Shown: positions 1-7,735 of the stretch, piece by piece
Layout: every line of letters begins with the position of its first letter
How positions within the stretch are numbered: the first letter of the stretch is position 1
Origin: Pseudonocardia sp. TRM90224
GTDB lineage: Bacteria; Actinomycetota; Actinomycetes; Mycobacteriales; Pseudonocardiaceae
Length of the DNA stretch: 64,000 nucleotides
Assembly (NCBI RefSeq): GCF_021245725.1
Contig: NZ_JAJGSX010000030.1
Location: 1 to 64,000, forward strand
Direction: 5' to 3'
Notes under the pieces: generated by a model
What the model saw: only the letters and a program-made list of their open reading frames with translations
The model's database searches: none
What the model was told of the DNA's origin: nothing
Translations under genes and position numbers: made by a program

Positions 1-50
1 CCGGCGGGCCGGGCCGCGCCCAGCACGGATTCACATCCCTCGTGGCGGCC

Positions 51-83
51 CGGAGGGTCATGGCGGACTTTCCTGACCTTCCG
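51..83 (-). terminator. Possible terminator after the CPBP protease gene
   Basis: Arms CGGAGGGTCA (51-60) and TGACCTTCCG (74-83) pair at 9 of 10 positions around a 13-base loop, about 20 bases beyond the stop of the minus-strand gene. There is no clear T run, so this is tentative. Nothing else is recognised in bases 1-103. Confidence 0.3.
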
Positions 84-103
84 TGCACCCGCGCCCCGTG
101 CCC

Positions 104-1105
104 TCACGGAGCCGAGCCCTGCAGCGCTGCCGGCTGCGTCGAGGCGGGAGTCAGCGCCGGCCCCGTCCGCCGGGTGCGCAGCCACACCACGACCGTGACC
201 GCGATCAGCAGCGCGCACGGCACCAGCATGATGGCCGACCCCACGCCGGCCGATCGGTCGAACCCGGCGAGTACGTCACCGCGCACGACGATCAGGAGCA
301 GGAACGCCAGGGTGTTGTTGACCGCGTGGATCACGACGCCCAGCTCCAGCCCTCCGGTGCGCCACGTGATGAGCGCCAGCGTCACGCCGAACGTGAAGTA
401 GTACAGGTTGAGCCACGGGTCGGCCGCCACGTGGATCACCATGAACACCAGGCTCGAAACCAGCACACCGATGACGAGCGCGGTGCGCGGCCCCCGGCTC
501 CAGCTGGCCGCGATCCGGAAGGTGAGCCCGCGCAGGCCGTACTCCTCCCCGGCCGACTGCAAGGGCGTGAGCAGCACGGTCACGGCGAACATCGCGAAGA
601 GGTCGGGCACCAGCCACAGCACCTCCGCGACGGGCTGCAGGACGCTGAGGTAGGTGAGGTAGATCGTCCAGATCGGCAGGATGATCAGCAACGAGCGGCC
701 GAACACGTCCATCCGGAACAGCGACCGGACGGAGTGCAGTGAGGCGCCCCGCACGCCGTAGAGCCAGCGCTGCAGCACCATGCTCCACGGGATGAGCAGC
801 GCGATCGCGAACAGCGTCGACGCGTGCGTCACGGGCGTGTACACGGTGCCGCCGAGCACCGGGTTCGATCGGCCGAGCATCGTGTCGATCAAGGCGCCGA
901 GGAAGCTGAACCCGATGCTGAAGGCGAACAGCCCGCCGACCAGCAGCACGATCGCCACGATTCCGCGCACGATCCGGCGCTTCTCGCCGGCCAGGACGCG
1001 GTGGTACGGCACACCGTCCGGGACGGGCTGCGGCCCGCGGCGTGGTGGGGCGGCCGGTGGCGTGGGAGTCGCGATGGTCGCGGCTGGGCGGTCGTCCGTG
1101 CTCAT
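104..1105 (-). CDS. CPBP-family intramembrane metalloprotease
   Basis: Predicted polytopic membrane protein of 333 aa with several hydrophobic stretches from about residue 45 onward. It carries the CPBP (CAAX protease/Rce1-like, formerly Abi) motifs: EEYGLRG at 187-193 (two Glu and Arg192), a histidine at 225 in FMVIH, and HAVNN at 260-264. These are the metal-binding and catalytic positions of the glutamyl intramembrane protease family. Bacterial members act in bacteriocin self-immunity or membrane-protein processing, but most have no known substrate. The first 40 residues are Pro/Ala-rich and probably cytosolic. It stands alone, with a 105-base gap to the next gene on the same strand. Family assignment is firm; the role is unknown. 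Confidence 0.85.
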   Translation of the reverse strand: MSTDDRPAATIATPTPPAAPPRRGPQPVPDGVPYHRVLAGEKRRIVRGIVAIVLLVGGLFAFSIGFSFLGALIDTMLGRSNPVLGGTVYTPVTHASTLFAIALLIPWSMVLQRWLYGVRGASLHSVRSLFRMDVFGRSLLIILPIWTIYLTYLSVLQPVAEVLWLVPDLFAMFAVTVLLTPLQSAGEEYGLRGLTFRIAASWSRGPRTALVIGVLVSSLVFMVIHVAADPWLNLYYFTFGVTLALITWRTGGLELGVVIHAVNNTLAFLLLIVVRGDVLAGFDRSAGVGSAIMLVPCALLIAVTVVVWLRTRRTGPALTPASTQPAALQGSAP

Positions 1106-1210
1106 GCCTCTACGGTGCCGTCGCGGGCGCCTGCGCGGCAGTGCACGAGCGCATGAAAGTACTGGCGATGTGCACTTTTCCCGATGACGCCTGTCATGTC
1201 GCCGCCGAGT

Positions 1211-2053
1211 TCAGGCGGCGATCCGCGGCAGCGGGACGAACGAGCGGGCGACGTCCGCGCAGAGCGGCTCGATGTCGGCGCGTCGGCTCTCGGTCGCGTC
1301 GCAGGTCACGGCCCAGCTCGCCTCGTTGCCCGGGTCGAGGATGCGGACCTGCATGCCCACCCGCGGCTCGGTGTCGCCGGGGCCGACCGGTTGGGTGAAC
1401 TCGAGGTAGGCACCGCCGCCGCCGTTCACCTGCACGGCGTGCGACTCGTCGACCACGTGCCCGTCGTCGCTGAACTCCTGGCGCATCGCAGCGGCCAGCG
1501 ACTCGCCGGAGAGGTCGCCGATCGGGCCGAGCGTGACCAGCACGAGGTCGGCCCGGCCGGGCGTGGAGACGTCGGCCAGCACCGCGCGCAGCGACCCGTT
1601 CGGGTTGCCGGAGAGGCTGCGATCCAGGCGGTCGGCCACCGCAGGGTCGGCCTGGCGCACCGCGGCGAGGAACTCGGCGGACGGCGTGCCGGCGCGCCAC
1701 AGCTGCGTGTACGAGCCCGGCGTCGCGATCCGGAAGCTGCCGAGCCCGCTGGCGACGACGACGTCGTAGCCGATGAACCCGTCCGCCTTCTTCTGGCCGG
1801 TGAGCAGCTTGCCGGTCAGCTCGTCCGCGGTGACCGGCTTGGCCGTGTCGGCCCGCATCGTCGAGAGCACGGCGGGGAACCGGCCCGAGGCGTCGACGCT
1901 CGGCGTCGGCCCGGTGGTCGACGCGGTGGTGGGCGGAGCGGCCGGCCCGGGGGCTTCGGCGGCGGTGGGCGTCCCGACGACCGCCGTGGTGCACCCGCCC
2001 GTGAGCAATGCCGCCGCCAGCAGCAGCCCGGCCACGGGAATCGGTGATCGCAT
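1211..2053 (-). CDS. Secreted lipoprotein, DUF7373-like
   Basis: A 280-aa protein with a lipoprotein signal peptide: hydrophobic residues 5-17 followed by lipobox LTGGC (Cys at about 21), then a low-complexity Ala/Pro/Thr linker to about residue 55. The rest is a soluble extracytoplasmic domain resembling mycobacterial and nocardial lipoproteins of the DUF7373 kind; this match is from memory and is not certain. The ATG at 2053 has AGGGGG about 7 bases upstream. It should be anchored on the outer face of the cytoplasmic membrane. No catalytic motif was seen and its function is unknown. Confidence 0.75.
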   Translation of the reverse strand: MRSPIPVAGLLLAAALLTGGCTTAVVGTPTAAEAPGPAAPPTTASTTGPTPSVDASGRFPAVLSTMRADTAKPVTADELTGKLLTGQKKADGFIGYDVVVASGLGSFRIATPGSYTQLWRAGTPSAEFLAAVRQADPAVADRLDRSLSGNPNGSLRAVLADVSTPGRADLVLVTLGPIGDLSGESLAAAMRQEFSDDGHVVDESHAVQVNGGGGAYLEFTQPVGPGDTEPRVGMQVRILDPGNEASWAVTCDATESRRADIEPLCADVARSFVPLPRIAA

Positions 2054-2167
2054 CCTGGGTCCCCCTTGTCCGTCCCCGGTCAGCCTGACGCCTGCCCCGG
2101 GCCGCGCGCCTCCGTAGCGCTACCTGTACTGACTCCTGAGAGCCCCCCGAGGTTGGGTCCAACCCCG

Positions 2168-2233
2168 AACTTCCCCACCGTTTTGCCAACCTGCACACCC
2201 AAAACGCCGTGTGAATGGGCAAAACGGTGGGGA
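2168..2233. repeat. Dispersed hairpin repeat A, copy 1
   Basis: TCCCCACCGTTTTGCC (2172-2187) pairs perfectly with GGCAAAACGGTGGGGA (2218-2233). The left arm, from AACTTCCCC through CCTGCAC, matches the copy at 16387-16456 base for base for about 29 bases. It lies between the cyclase stop (2285) and the lipoprotein start (2053), both on the minus strand. It could end cyclase transcription, but the other copy sits in a divergent promoter gap, so it is better read as a dispersed palindromic element. Confidence 0.75.
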
Positions 2234-2284
2234 CCTTCTACCCGTCGTCGGCTGGCCGCGCTCTACCGGCCGTAGGAGGTTGGG

Positions 2285-3343
2285 TCAGGTGCGCTCGAGG
2301 AGCCACGGGTGCAGGTGTCGGTACCCGCGCACGGCGAGCGTGCGGAGGGGGCGCAGGGAGAACCGGTCGTCCGCCTCCAGCGCGGCGGCGAGCTCGCGGT
2401 CGACGAGCACCGAGTCGGGGCGCGCGTGCGCGGTGAGCCGCGACGCGATGTTCACCGCCTCGCCGTAGACGTCGCCGTAGCGCACGAGCACCCGCCCGGC
2501 CGCGAGCCCGATCCGCAGCTCCGGCAGCACGGGCTCGTCCCGGACCCGCTCCTGCAGGTCGAGCGCGATCAGCGCGGCGGTCGCGGCGTCGTCGGCCACG
2601 AACAGCACCTCGTCGCCGACGGTCTTGACGACCCTGCCCCGCCTGGCGGCGATCACCTCGGTGGTGCTCGACCCGAACCGCTCGATCATCTCGGCGAGCT
2701 CGCCCGGGGAGCGGCGGCGGGTGGTGCGCGTGAAGCCGACCATGTCGGCGAACCCGACGACGAGTGGCGCGGTGCCGTCCTCGTCGGTGTGCTCGGCCGC
2801 GACGAGCAGCCGGCTGATCGTCGCGGCGAGGTGCCGGCGCCAGACGTAGGACTGAAGCTCCTCCAGCGCCGGCAGGACCGTCCCGGCGATCCGCAGCGAC
2901 TGCTCCGGGCCCGGCTCGACGCCGTCGATGAGCCGCATCAGCATCCCGACCTGCCATTCGGCCAGCCGCGACATCGACTGCGCCGTCGCCCGCGCGACGG
3001 CCTCGCGCACATCAGGATCCAGCACACCGGCCTCGGTCAGCCCGACCATGAGCCGGGCTGCGGCGAGGTCGCGGTCGGTGAAGAGCACCTCGTCGTCGGG
3101 GACCTCGGCGAAGCCGAGCGAGCGCCACAGCCGGTGGCCCTCCTCCGGCGTGATGCCGGCCTCCTCGGCGAGCTCCAGCCGGGTGTAGCGGCGCGGCCCA
3201 CCCAGCACGACCTCTTCGAGCGCCTCGTCGAGCGGCGCGTCACCGGCGACGTGCCGCACTGCGCTGCTGCCCGCGCTGCTGACCGCGCTGCTGCCGAGCA
3301 TCCGGTCGAGCGCCGCGAGCCACCCGGCCGCGCGGCCCCGCAT
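2285..3343 (-). CDS. Class III adenylate/guanylate cyclase with Rv1264-like regulatory domain
   Basis: A 352-aa soluble cyclase. Residues 35-165 resemble the alpha-helical pH-sensing regulatory domain of M. tuberculosis Rv1264. Residues 193-350 form the class III catalytic domain: metal-binding Asp200 (in FADMVGF) and Asp244 (in VGDE), Lys240 as probable purine-recognition residue, Asp291 as its partner, and Asn298/Arg302 (NIASR) as the transition-state pair. All catalytic positions are present, so it should make cAMP (possibly cGMP) as a homodimer. The universal stress protein gene lies 18 bases upstream on the same strand, suggesting one transcript that links stress sensing to a second messenger. 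Confidence 0.88.
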   Translation of the reverse strand: MRGRAAGWLAALDRMLGSSAVSSAGSSAVRHVAGDAPLDEALEEVVLGGPRRYTRLELAEEAGITPEEGHRLWRSLGFAEVPDDEVLFTDRDLAAARLMVGLTEAGVLDPDVREAVARATAQSMSRLAEWQVGMLMRLIDGVEPGPEQSLRIAGTVLPALEELQSYVWRRHLAATISRLLVAAEHTDEDGTAPLVVGFADMVGFTRTTRRRSPGELAEMIERFGSSTTEVIAARRGRVVKTVGDEVLFVADDAATAALIALDLQERVRDEPVLPELRIGLAAGRVLVRYGDVYGEAVNIASRLTAHARPDSVLVDRELAAALEADDRFSLRPLRTLAVRGYRHLHPWLLERT

Positions 3344-3361
3344 CGCGATGGCCGGCCCCGG

Positions 3362-3814
3362 TCAGGACGTGGTGTGCACGATGAGCACGTCGACGCCGGA
3401 GCGGCGCGCGACGTCGGACGGCACCGACCCGAGCAGCCGCCCGCTGAGCGTGTTGAGCCCCTTGTTGCCGACGACGAGCAGGTCGGCGCCGGACTCGCGG
3501 ACGGCGTTGCGCAGCACGTCGACGGGCGGGCCGTCGGCGGCGAGGGTGCGCACCTTGGACGCACCGGCGGCGACCGCGCGGTCCTCCGCCGTGCGCAGCG
3601 TCTCCTCGGCGGGCGTCCACCCGACCACGAGGTAGGCCTCGTCCTTCAGCGCGTCCTCCGCGCCGGCGGTCGACTCGCGCGACGCCGGCGTGTAGGCGCA
3701 GACGATCAGGAGCTCGGCGGCGCTGTCGGCGGCGACGGCCGCCGCCCTGTCGACCGCTGCGAGCGAGGTGGAGGAGCCGTCGGTGCCGACGACGATCGTG
3801 CGGTAGGCGGACAT
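3362..3814 (-). CDS. Universal stress protein (UspA family)
   Basis: Single-domain UspA protein of 150 aa. The N-terminus (YRTIVVGTDGSS) gives the first strand and nucleotide loop, and the C-terminus carries the G-x2-G-x9-GS ATP-binding signature beginning VVGNKGLNTLSG, ending in the usual VDVLIVHT strand. It therefore belongs to the ATP-binding class. It is the first gene of a probable two-gene operon with the cyclase. Some mycobacterial USPs bind cAMP, so a functional link with the cyclase is plausible but inferred. Confidence 0.9.
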   Translation of the reverse strand: MSAYRTIVVGTDGSSTSLAAVDRAAAVAADSAAELLIVCAYTPASRESTAGAEDALKDEAYLVVGWTPAEETLRTAEDRAVAAGASKVRTLAADGPPVDVLRNAVRESGADLLVVGNKGLNTLSGRLLGSVPSDVARRSGVDVLIVHTTS

Positions 3815-3852
3815 GGTGGCCTCCGGCGTTGGGGAACGCCCGAAGGCTACCG

Positions 3853-5097
3853 TCAGTAGCCCCCGCCCGTGCTCGCGGCCCGTTCACTCGATCGGACGAG
3901 CGATCCGGCCTGAACGACGTGCGTGATGCGCTGCGGCTCGGCGAGCACGCCGATGTCGGCCAGCGGGTCGCCGTCGAGCACGAGCAGGTCGGCGTGGGCC
4001 CCGACGTCGAGCGTGCCGATCTCGCCCTCCATGCCTAGCAGCCGGGCCGCGGTGCAGGTGGCGGCCTGGACGACGGCGAGCGGGCGCTGCACTTGCGCGC
4101 GGATGCGGAACTCGCGGTTCTGGTGGCGCTGCATCCCGCCGAGCAGGTCGGTGCCGTACGCGATCGTGACGCCGCCGCGGTCGGCGCGTTCCAGCGCGGC
4201 GAGCCCGGCGTCGAGCACCTCGGCGACCTTGCGCCAGCTGCCTTCCGGCAGGCCGAACTCGCGGCCCTCCTCCTGCAGCGCCCAGTACGTCACGAGCGTG
4301 GGCACGAGCACGGCGTCGTGCTCGCGGAAGAGCTCGACGCTGCGGTCGTCGATCAGGTTGCCGTGCTCGATGGAGCGCACGCCCAGCTCCAACGCCCGGT
4401 TGACGGCCCGCGCGGTGTAGGCGTGCGCGGCGACGTACCGGTTCGCGGCCCGCGCCTCCTCGACTGCGGCGCGGAGCTCGTCGTCGGAGTACTGCGTGGA
4501 GTCGATCCGGTCGGTGGGTGATGCGACGCCGCCGGACGCCATCACCTTGATGTGGTGGGCGCCTTTGCGCAGCTCGTCGCGCGCGGCGGCGCGCACGGCG
4601 TCGACGCCGTCGGCGATCCGGCTCAGTCCGGCGCAGCACGGGTGGTCGTCGCGCAGGTGCGTGCCGCGACTCCGGCCGTCGCCGTGGCCGCCGGTCTGAC
4701 TGAGCGCGCGCCCGCAGAACCGCAACCGCGGGCCCCTGATCAGACCTTCCGCCTGTGCGTCGGCGAGGCCGAAGTCGGCACCCGCCGCGTCGCGGACGGT
4801 GGTGAAGCCGCGGTCGAGCATCTGGCCCATGATCCGCGCGGTGTGCGCGGCGACGTACGAGGGCGCCATCGTGTCGATCGCGGCGAGGTCGGCGGTGAGG
4901 GCCATGACGTGCACGTGCGCGTCGACCAGCCCCGGCATGACGACGGCGCCGCGCACGTCCAGCACCTGGACGTCCGGCGCGGACAGGCCGCTGCCGACCT
5001 CGGCGATGCGCCCGTCGACGCACCGCAGGTCGCCCTCGGTGAACGTGCCGGTCGTGACGTCCAGCAGCAGCGCGTTGCGGACGAGGAGGTCGCTCAT
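3853..5097 (-). CDS. Metal-dependent amidohydrolase (imidazolonepropionase/prolidase-like)
   Basis: A 414-aa TIM-barrel amidohydrolase. The metal ligands are visible: HVH near residue 65 (GLVDAHVHV), a lysine in HHIKVMASGG likely to be carboxylated, histidines in AAHAYTA and SIEHGN, and the terminal Asp in YGTDLLGG. The C-terminus has the usual barrel-adjacent beta-sandwich signature HADLLVLDGDPL. Close families cleave cyclic amides or dipeptides such as Xaa-Pro or Xaa-Arg; the substrate cannot be assigned. Start ATG 5097 overlaps the stop of the MFS gene (ATGA), so the two are co-translated and the transporter probably imports the substrate. The longer open frame running to 6564 is only the shadow of the MFS gene. 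Confidence 0.88.
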   Translation of the reverse strand: MSDLLVRNALLLDVTTGTFTEGDLRCVDGRIAEVGSGLSAPDVQVLDVRGAVVMPGLVDAHVHVMALTADLAAIDTMAPSYVAAHTARIMGQMLDRGFTTVRDAAGADFGLADAQAEGLIRGPRLRFCGRALSQTGGHGDGRSRGTHLRDDHPCCAGLSRIADGVDAVRAAARDELRKGAHHIKVMASGGVASPTDRIDSTQYSDDELRAAVEEARAANRYVAAHAYTARAVNRALELGVRSIEHGNLIDDRSVELFREHDAVLVPTLVTYWALQEEGREFGLPEGSWRKVAEVLDAGLAALERADRGGVTIAYGTDLLGGMQRHQNREFRIRAQVQRPLAVVQAATCTAARLLGMEGEIGTLDVGAHADLLVLDGDPLADIGVLAEPQRITHVVQAGSLVRSSERAASTGGGY

Positions 5098-6485
5098 GCC
5101 GTCATGTCCTTCGTGGTCGCGGCAGGCCCGCCGGTCTCGGTGAGGTCCTCCAGCGAGCGGCCGGCCGTCGACAACCCGAGCAGCACGACGCACACCACGC
5201 CGACGGTGAGCACGGCCGTCGTCAGCCCGAACACCCCGGCGAAGCCGAGCGAGGCCGCGGACACGCCGATGATCGTCGGCGCCAGGATGCTCCCGACCCG
5301 GCCGAACGCGCTGGACAGGCCCGTCCCGGTCGCGCGGATCCAGGTCGGGAACACCTCGGGGGTGTAGGAGTAGACGCCGGCGTAGGTGCCGTTGAGGAAG
5401 AACGAGAGCACCGCGCCGGCGACGGTGATCATGACCGGCGTCTCGGTCTGGCTCAGCCAGAACGCGCTGACCGCGGACCCCGCGAGGTAGAGCGCGATCG
5501 TGTTCTTGCGGTCGAGGCGCTCGGAGAGCCACGCCGCGGAGTAGTAGCCCGGGATCTGCGCCGCGTAGATGATGATCGAGAACTCGAAGCTCTTCGTCAC
5601 CGTGATTCCGCGCTGCACGAGCAGCGTCGGGATCCAGGAGAAGAACCCGTAGTACGAGAACGTGATCACGAACCAGATCAGCCAGGTCACCGCCGTGCGC
5701 CTGCGCATCGAACGGCTCCAGAGGAACCGCAGGGCGCTGGGCAGCGTGACGGTGGGGGTTCGCGCGATCGGCACGGCCGCCGCCTCCGGCACGGGCGGCA
5801 GCGGCTCGCCGGTCGCCAGTTGAACCTTGCGCTCGATCTCGGCGACCACGGCCTCGGCCTCGTCGACGCGCCCGGTGGTGAGCAGGTAGCGCGGCGACTC
5901 CGGCAACGCGCGGCGCCACCACAGCAGCATCACGATCGGCACGGCGGTGATCAGCTGCGCAGCGCGCCAGCCCTCCGGCCCGAGCGGCACGACGAACCGG
6001 CCGATCAGCGCGGCGGCCACGAACCCGAAGGAGAAGAAGCCGGCGAGCGCCCCGATGAACCAGCCGCGCCGGTGCGCTGGCACGAACTCCGCCAGGAACG
6101 GCGCGATGATCGCGCTCTCGGCCCCGGTGCCCGCGCCGGCGAGCACGCGCGAGACGAGGAACCACTCGTAGTTGGGGGAGAAGGCCGCGACCACGGAGAA
6201 CACCGCGTAGAACGCCAGCGCCCACATCATGACCTTCTTGCGGCCGACCCGGTCGCCCAGCAGGCCCGCCGCGACCGCGCCGAACAGGAACCCGAACGGC
6301 GTGGCCGAGCCGATCAGGCCGAGCTGCGCGTTGTCGAGCCCCCACTCCGCCTGCGCGCTGGGCAGCAGGAACGCGACGACCGCGGCGTCCATGCCGTCGA
6401 ACGTGTAGCCGAGGCCGCCGATGAGCAGCAGGAGGTAGTGCGGACGGCTGAGCGGAAGACGGTCCAACCGGGCCACCAGCGTCAT
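5094..6485 (-). CDS. MFS transporter (metabolite:H+ symporter type)
   Basis: A 463-aa major facilitator with about 12 membrane segments. The loop 2-3 motif (GDRVGRKK) and the helix 4-5 region (RVLAGAGTGAESA, then FVPAHRRG) are those of sugar-porter/aromatic-acid-symporter relatives. N-terminal DGMDAAVVAFLLP matches the D-x-D-like helix 1 signature of that group. The cargo is unknown, but coupling by ATGA overlap to an amidohydrolase suggests uptake of an amide or dipeptide-like compound. Repeat B lies 44-104 bases upstream of the start and contains a GTGAGCGCTCAC palindrome that could be read as a LacI-type operator. Confidence 0.88.
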   Translation of the reverse strand: MTLVARLDRLPLSRPHYLLLLIGGLGYTFDGMDAAVVAFLLPSAQAEWGLDNAQLGLIGSATPFGFLFGAVAAGLLGDRVGRKKVMMWALAFYAVFSVVAAFSPNYEWFLVSRVLAGAGTGAESAIIAPFLAEFVPAHRRGWFIGALAGFFSFGFVAAALIGRFVVPLGPEGWRAAQLITAVPIVMLLWWRRALPESPRYLLTTGRVDEAEAVVAEIERKVQLATGEPLPPVPEAAAVPIARTPTVTLPSALRFLWSRSMRRRTAVTWLIWFVITFSYYGFFSWIPTLLVQRGITVTKSFEFSIIIYAAQIPGYYSAAWLSERLDRKNTIALYLAGSAVSAFWLSQTETPVMITVAGAVLSFFLNGTYAGVYSYTPEVFPTWIRATGTGLSSAFGRVGSILAPTIIGVSAASLGFAGVFGLTTAVLTVGVVCVVLLGLSTAGRSLEDLTETGGPAATTKDMTA

Positions 6486-6528
6486 CCGCGGAATCTAGAT
6501 CGCATAGCTCAGCAATGGCAACAGCTGC

Positions 6529-6589
6529 GTCGACAACGACGTAATGGCTGTTGTGAGCGCTCACATTCAGCCACGACGTCGTTGTCGAC
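6529..6589. repeat. Dispersed palindromic repeat B, copy 1
   Basis: A 61-base palindrome: outer arms GTCGACAACGACGT (6529-6542) and its exact complement (6576-6589), then GGCTG/CAGCC, then a TGTGAGCGCTCACA core. It matches the copy at 50333-50393 in arms and core order. The last seven codons and stop of the lycopene-cyclase-like gene (stop at 6567) lie inside it, so the element appears to have become the gene's 3' end and probably its terminator. Confidence 0.85.
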
Positions 6590-7715
6590 GGTTACCGTGG
6601 GCCGGCAGGACGGCCGGGCTGATCAAGCGGTAGCGGAGGCGTCCGTCGGCCGCGCGGCCGAGCGCACCCATCGTCGCCAGGACGCCGGCGAGGTCGTCGC
6701 GGCCGTCCAGGTAGGCCGTGCGGTGGTGCGCGGGCAGGCGGAAGAACACCTCGAAGAACGCCGGCACCTCGGCCGCCGGCATCCGCAGCAACGCCTCCAG
6801 TCCGATCCGGCGCAGGCGATGCACCGCGACGGCCTTCCACGACCAGACGACAGGATCGGCAGGTCTTCCCGCCGCGAGCGCCGCCGCGAGCGCCGGGGCC
6901 AGCCGGAACGCCGCGGCGAGGCTGAACCCGGTCGCGGGGTGCACCAGCGGGGCGGCGGCGCCGAAGCCGAGGACGCCGGGGGTGCGGTGGCGGGGCGAGT
7001 CGACCGGGAAGCGGACGCGCTCGACGGCCGCGCCGGCGGCGATCTCGACGCCGTGGTGGGCGAGACGCGCGCGCAGCCGCCGCTCCAGCACCGGCAACGG
7101 GAGCCCGGGGCGGCAGGCCAGCGAAGTCTCCTCGAGCATCGTCCGGCCGTCGCCGAGCGGGACGCCGTAGAGGAACGTGGGCCAGCCGGGCTCGCCGTGG
7201 TCGGCGCGCCAGTCCATGAACAGCGCCTCGCCCGGCGGCACCAGCGGTGTCGCATCGGGCACGACGAGCCCGAACGCCGTCTGCTCGGCCGGCACGGCCC
7301 GCCGACCAGCACGAAGAGGTTGCCGCCAGCCTCCGGCGTCGACGAGCGTCCGGGCGCGCAGCACCGTCCCGTCAGCCAGCCCGATGGCGCCGGGCCCGGC
7401 GAGACCGGTGGCGCTACCCGCGACGACGTCGACGCCGTGGGCCGCGAGCTCGGCGTCGAGGTGCGCGCGCAGGGCCGGGACGTCGATCACGGCGTAGTCG
7501 GTGTCGAGGACGTGCTCGGTCACCGCGACCACCCGGCCGCGGGCGCGAGCCGCGACCGGCACCCAGCTGGGCAACTGCTCGGCCCACGCGCCGTACGTCG
7601 CGCGCCAGGGCGCGTCAGGTGCGCGGTCGACGAGCCGCGTGGCCAGCCCGCGCCGCGCGCACTCCACGGCGAGCACCCGCCCGGCAGGCCCGCCGCCGAC
7701 CACCAGCACGTCCAC
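6567..7715 (-). CDS. Lycopene beta-cyclase-like flavoprotein
   Basis: A 382-aa protein with an N-terminal FAD-binding Rossmann motif (VDVLVVGGGPAGR) and the lycopene-cyclase hallmark LEETSLACRPG near the middle, followed by a typical cyclase C-terminus (FFRLPAHHR). CrtL/CrtY enzymes convert the psi ends of lycopene to beta rings in a redox-neutral, FAD-dependent reaction at the membrane. No other carotenoid gene is nearby, so the substrate is assumed. GTG 7715 is chosen because it starts at the Rossmann strand; a longer frame to 7841 would run into the divergent dgt gene. The last residues (RRQRRRG) are encoded by repeat B. Confidence 0.8.
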   Translation of the reverse strand: MDVLVVGGGPAGRVLAVECARRGLATRLVDRAPDAPWRATYGAWAEQLPSWVPVAARARGRVVAVTEHVLDTDYAVIDVPALRAHLDAELAAHGVDVVAGSATGLAGPGAIGLADGTVLRARTLVDAGGWRQPLRAGRRAVPAEQTAFGLVVPDATPLVPPGEALFMDWRADHGEPGWPTFLYGVPLGDGRTMLEETSLACRPGLPLPVLERRLRARLAHHGVEIAAGAAVERVRFPVDSPRHRTPGVLGFGAAAPLVHPATGFSLAAAFRLAPALAAALAAGRPADPVVWSWKAVAVHRLRRIGLEALLRMPAAEVPAFFEVFFRLPAHHRTAYLDGRDDLAGVLATMGALGRAADGRLRYRLISPAVLPAHGNRRQRRRG

Positions 7716-7735
7716 CCGGCCTAGTCTTCCGGGCT

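Noticed and set aside
3853-6564. A 903-codon minus-strand frame as one protein
   Set aside because: Its first half is an out-of-frame shadow of the MFS gene; the amidohydrolase starts at 5097 with an ATGA overlap.
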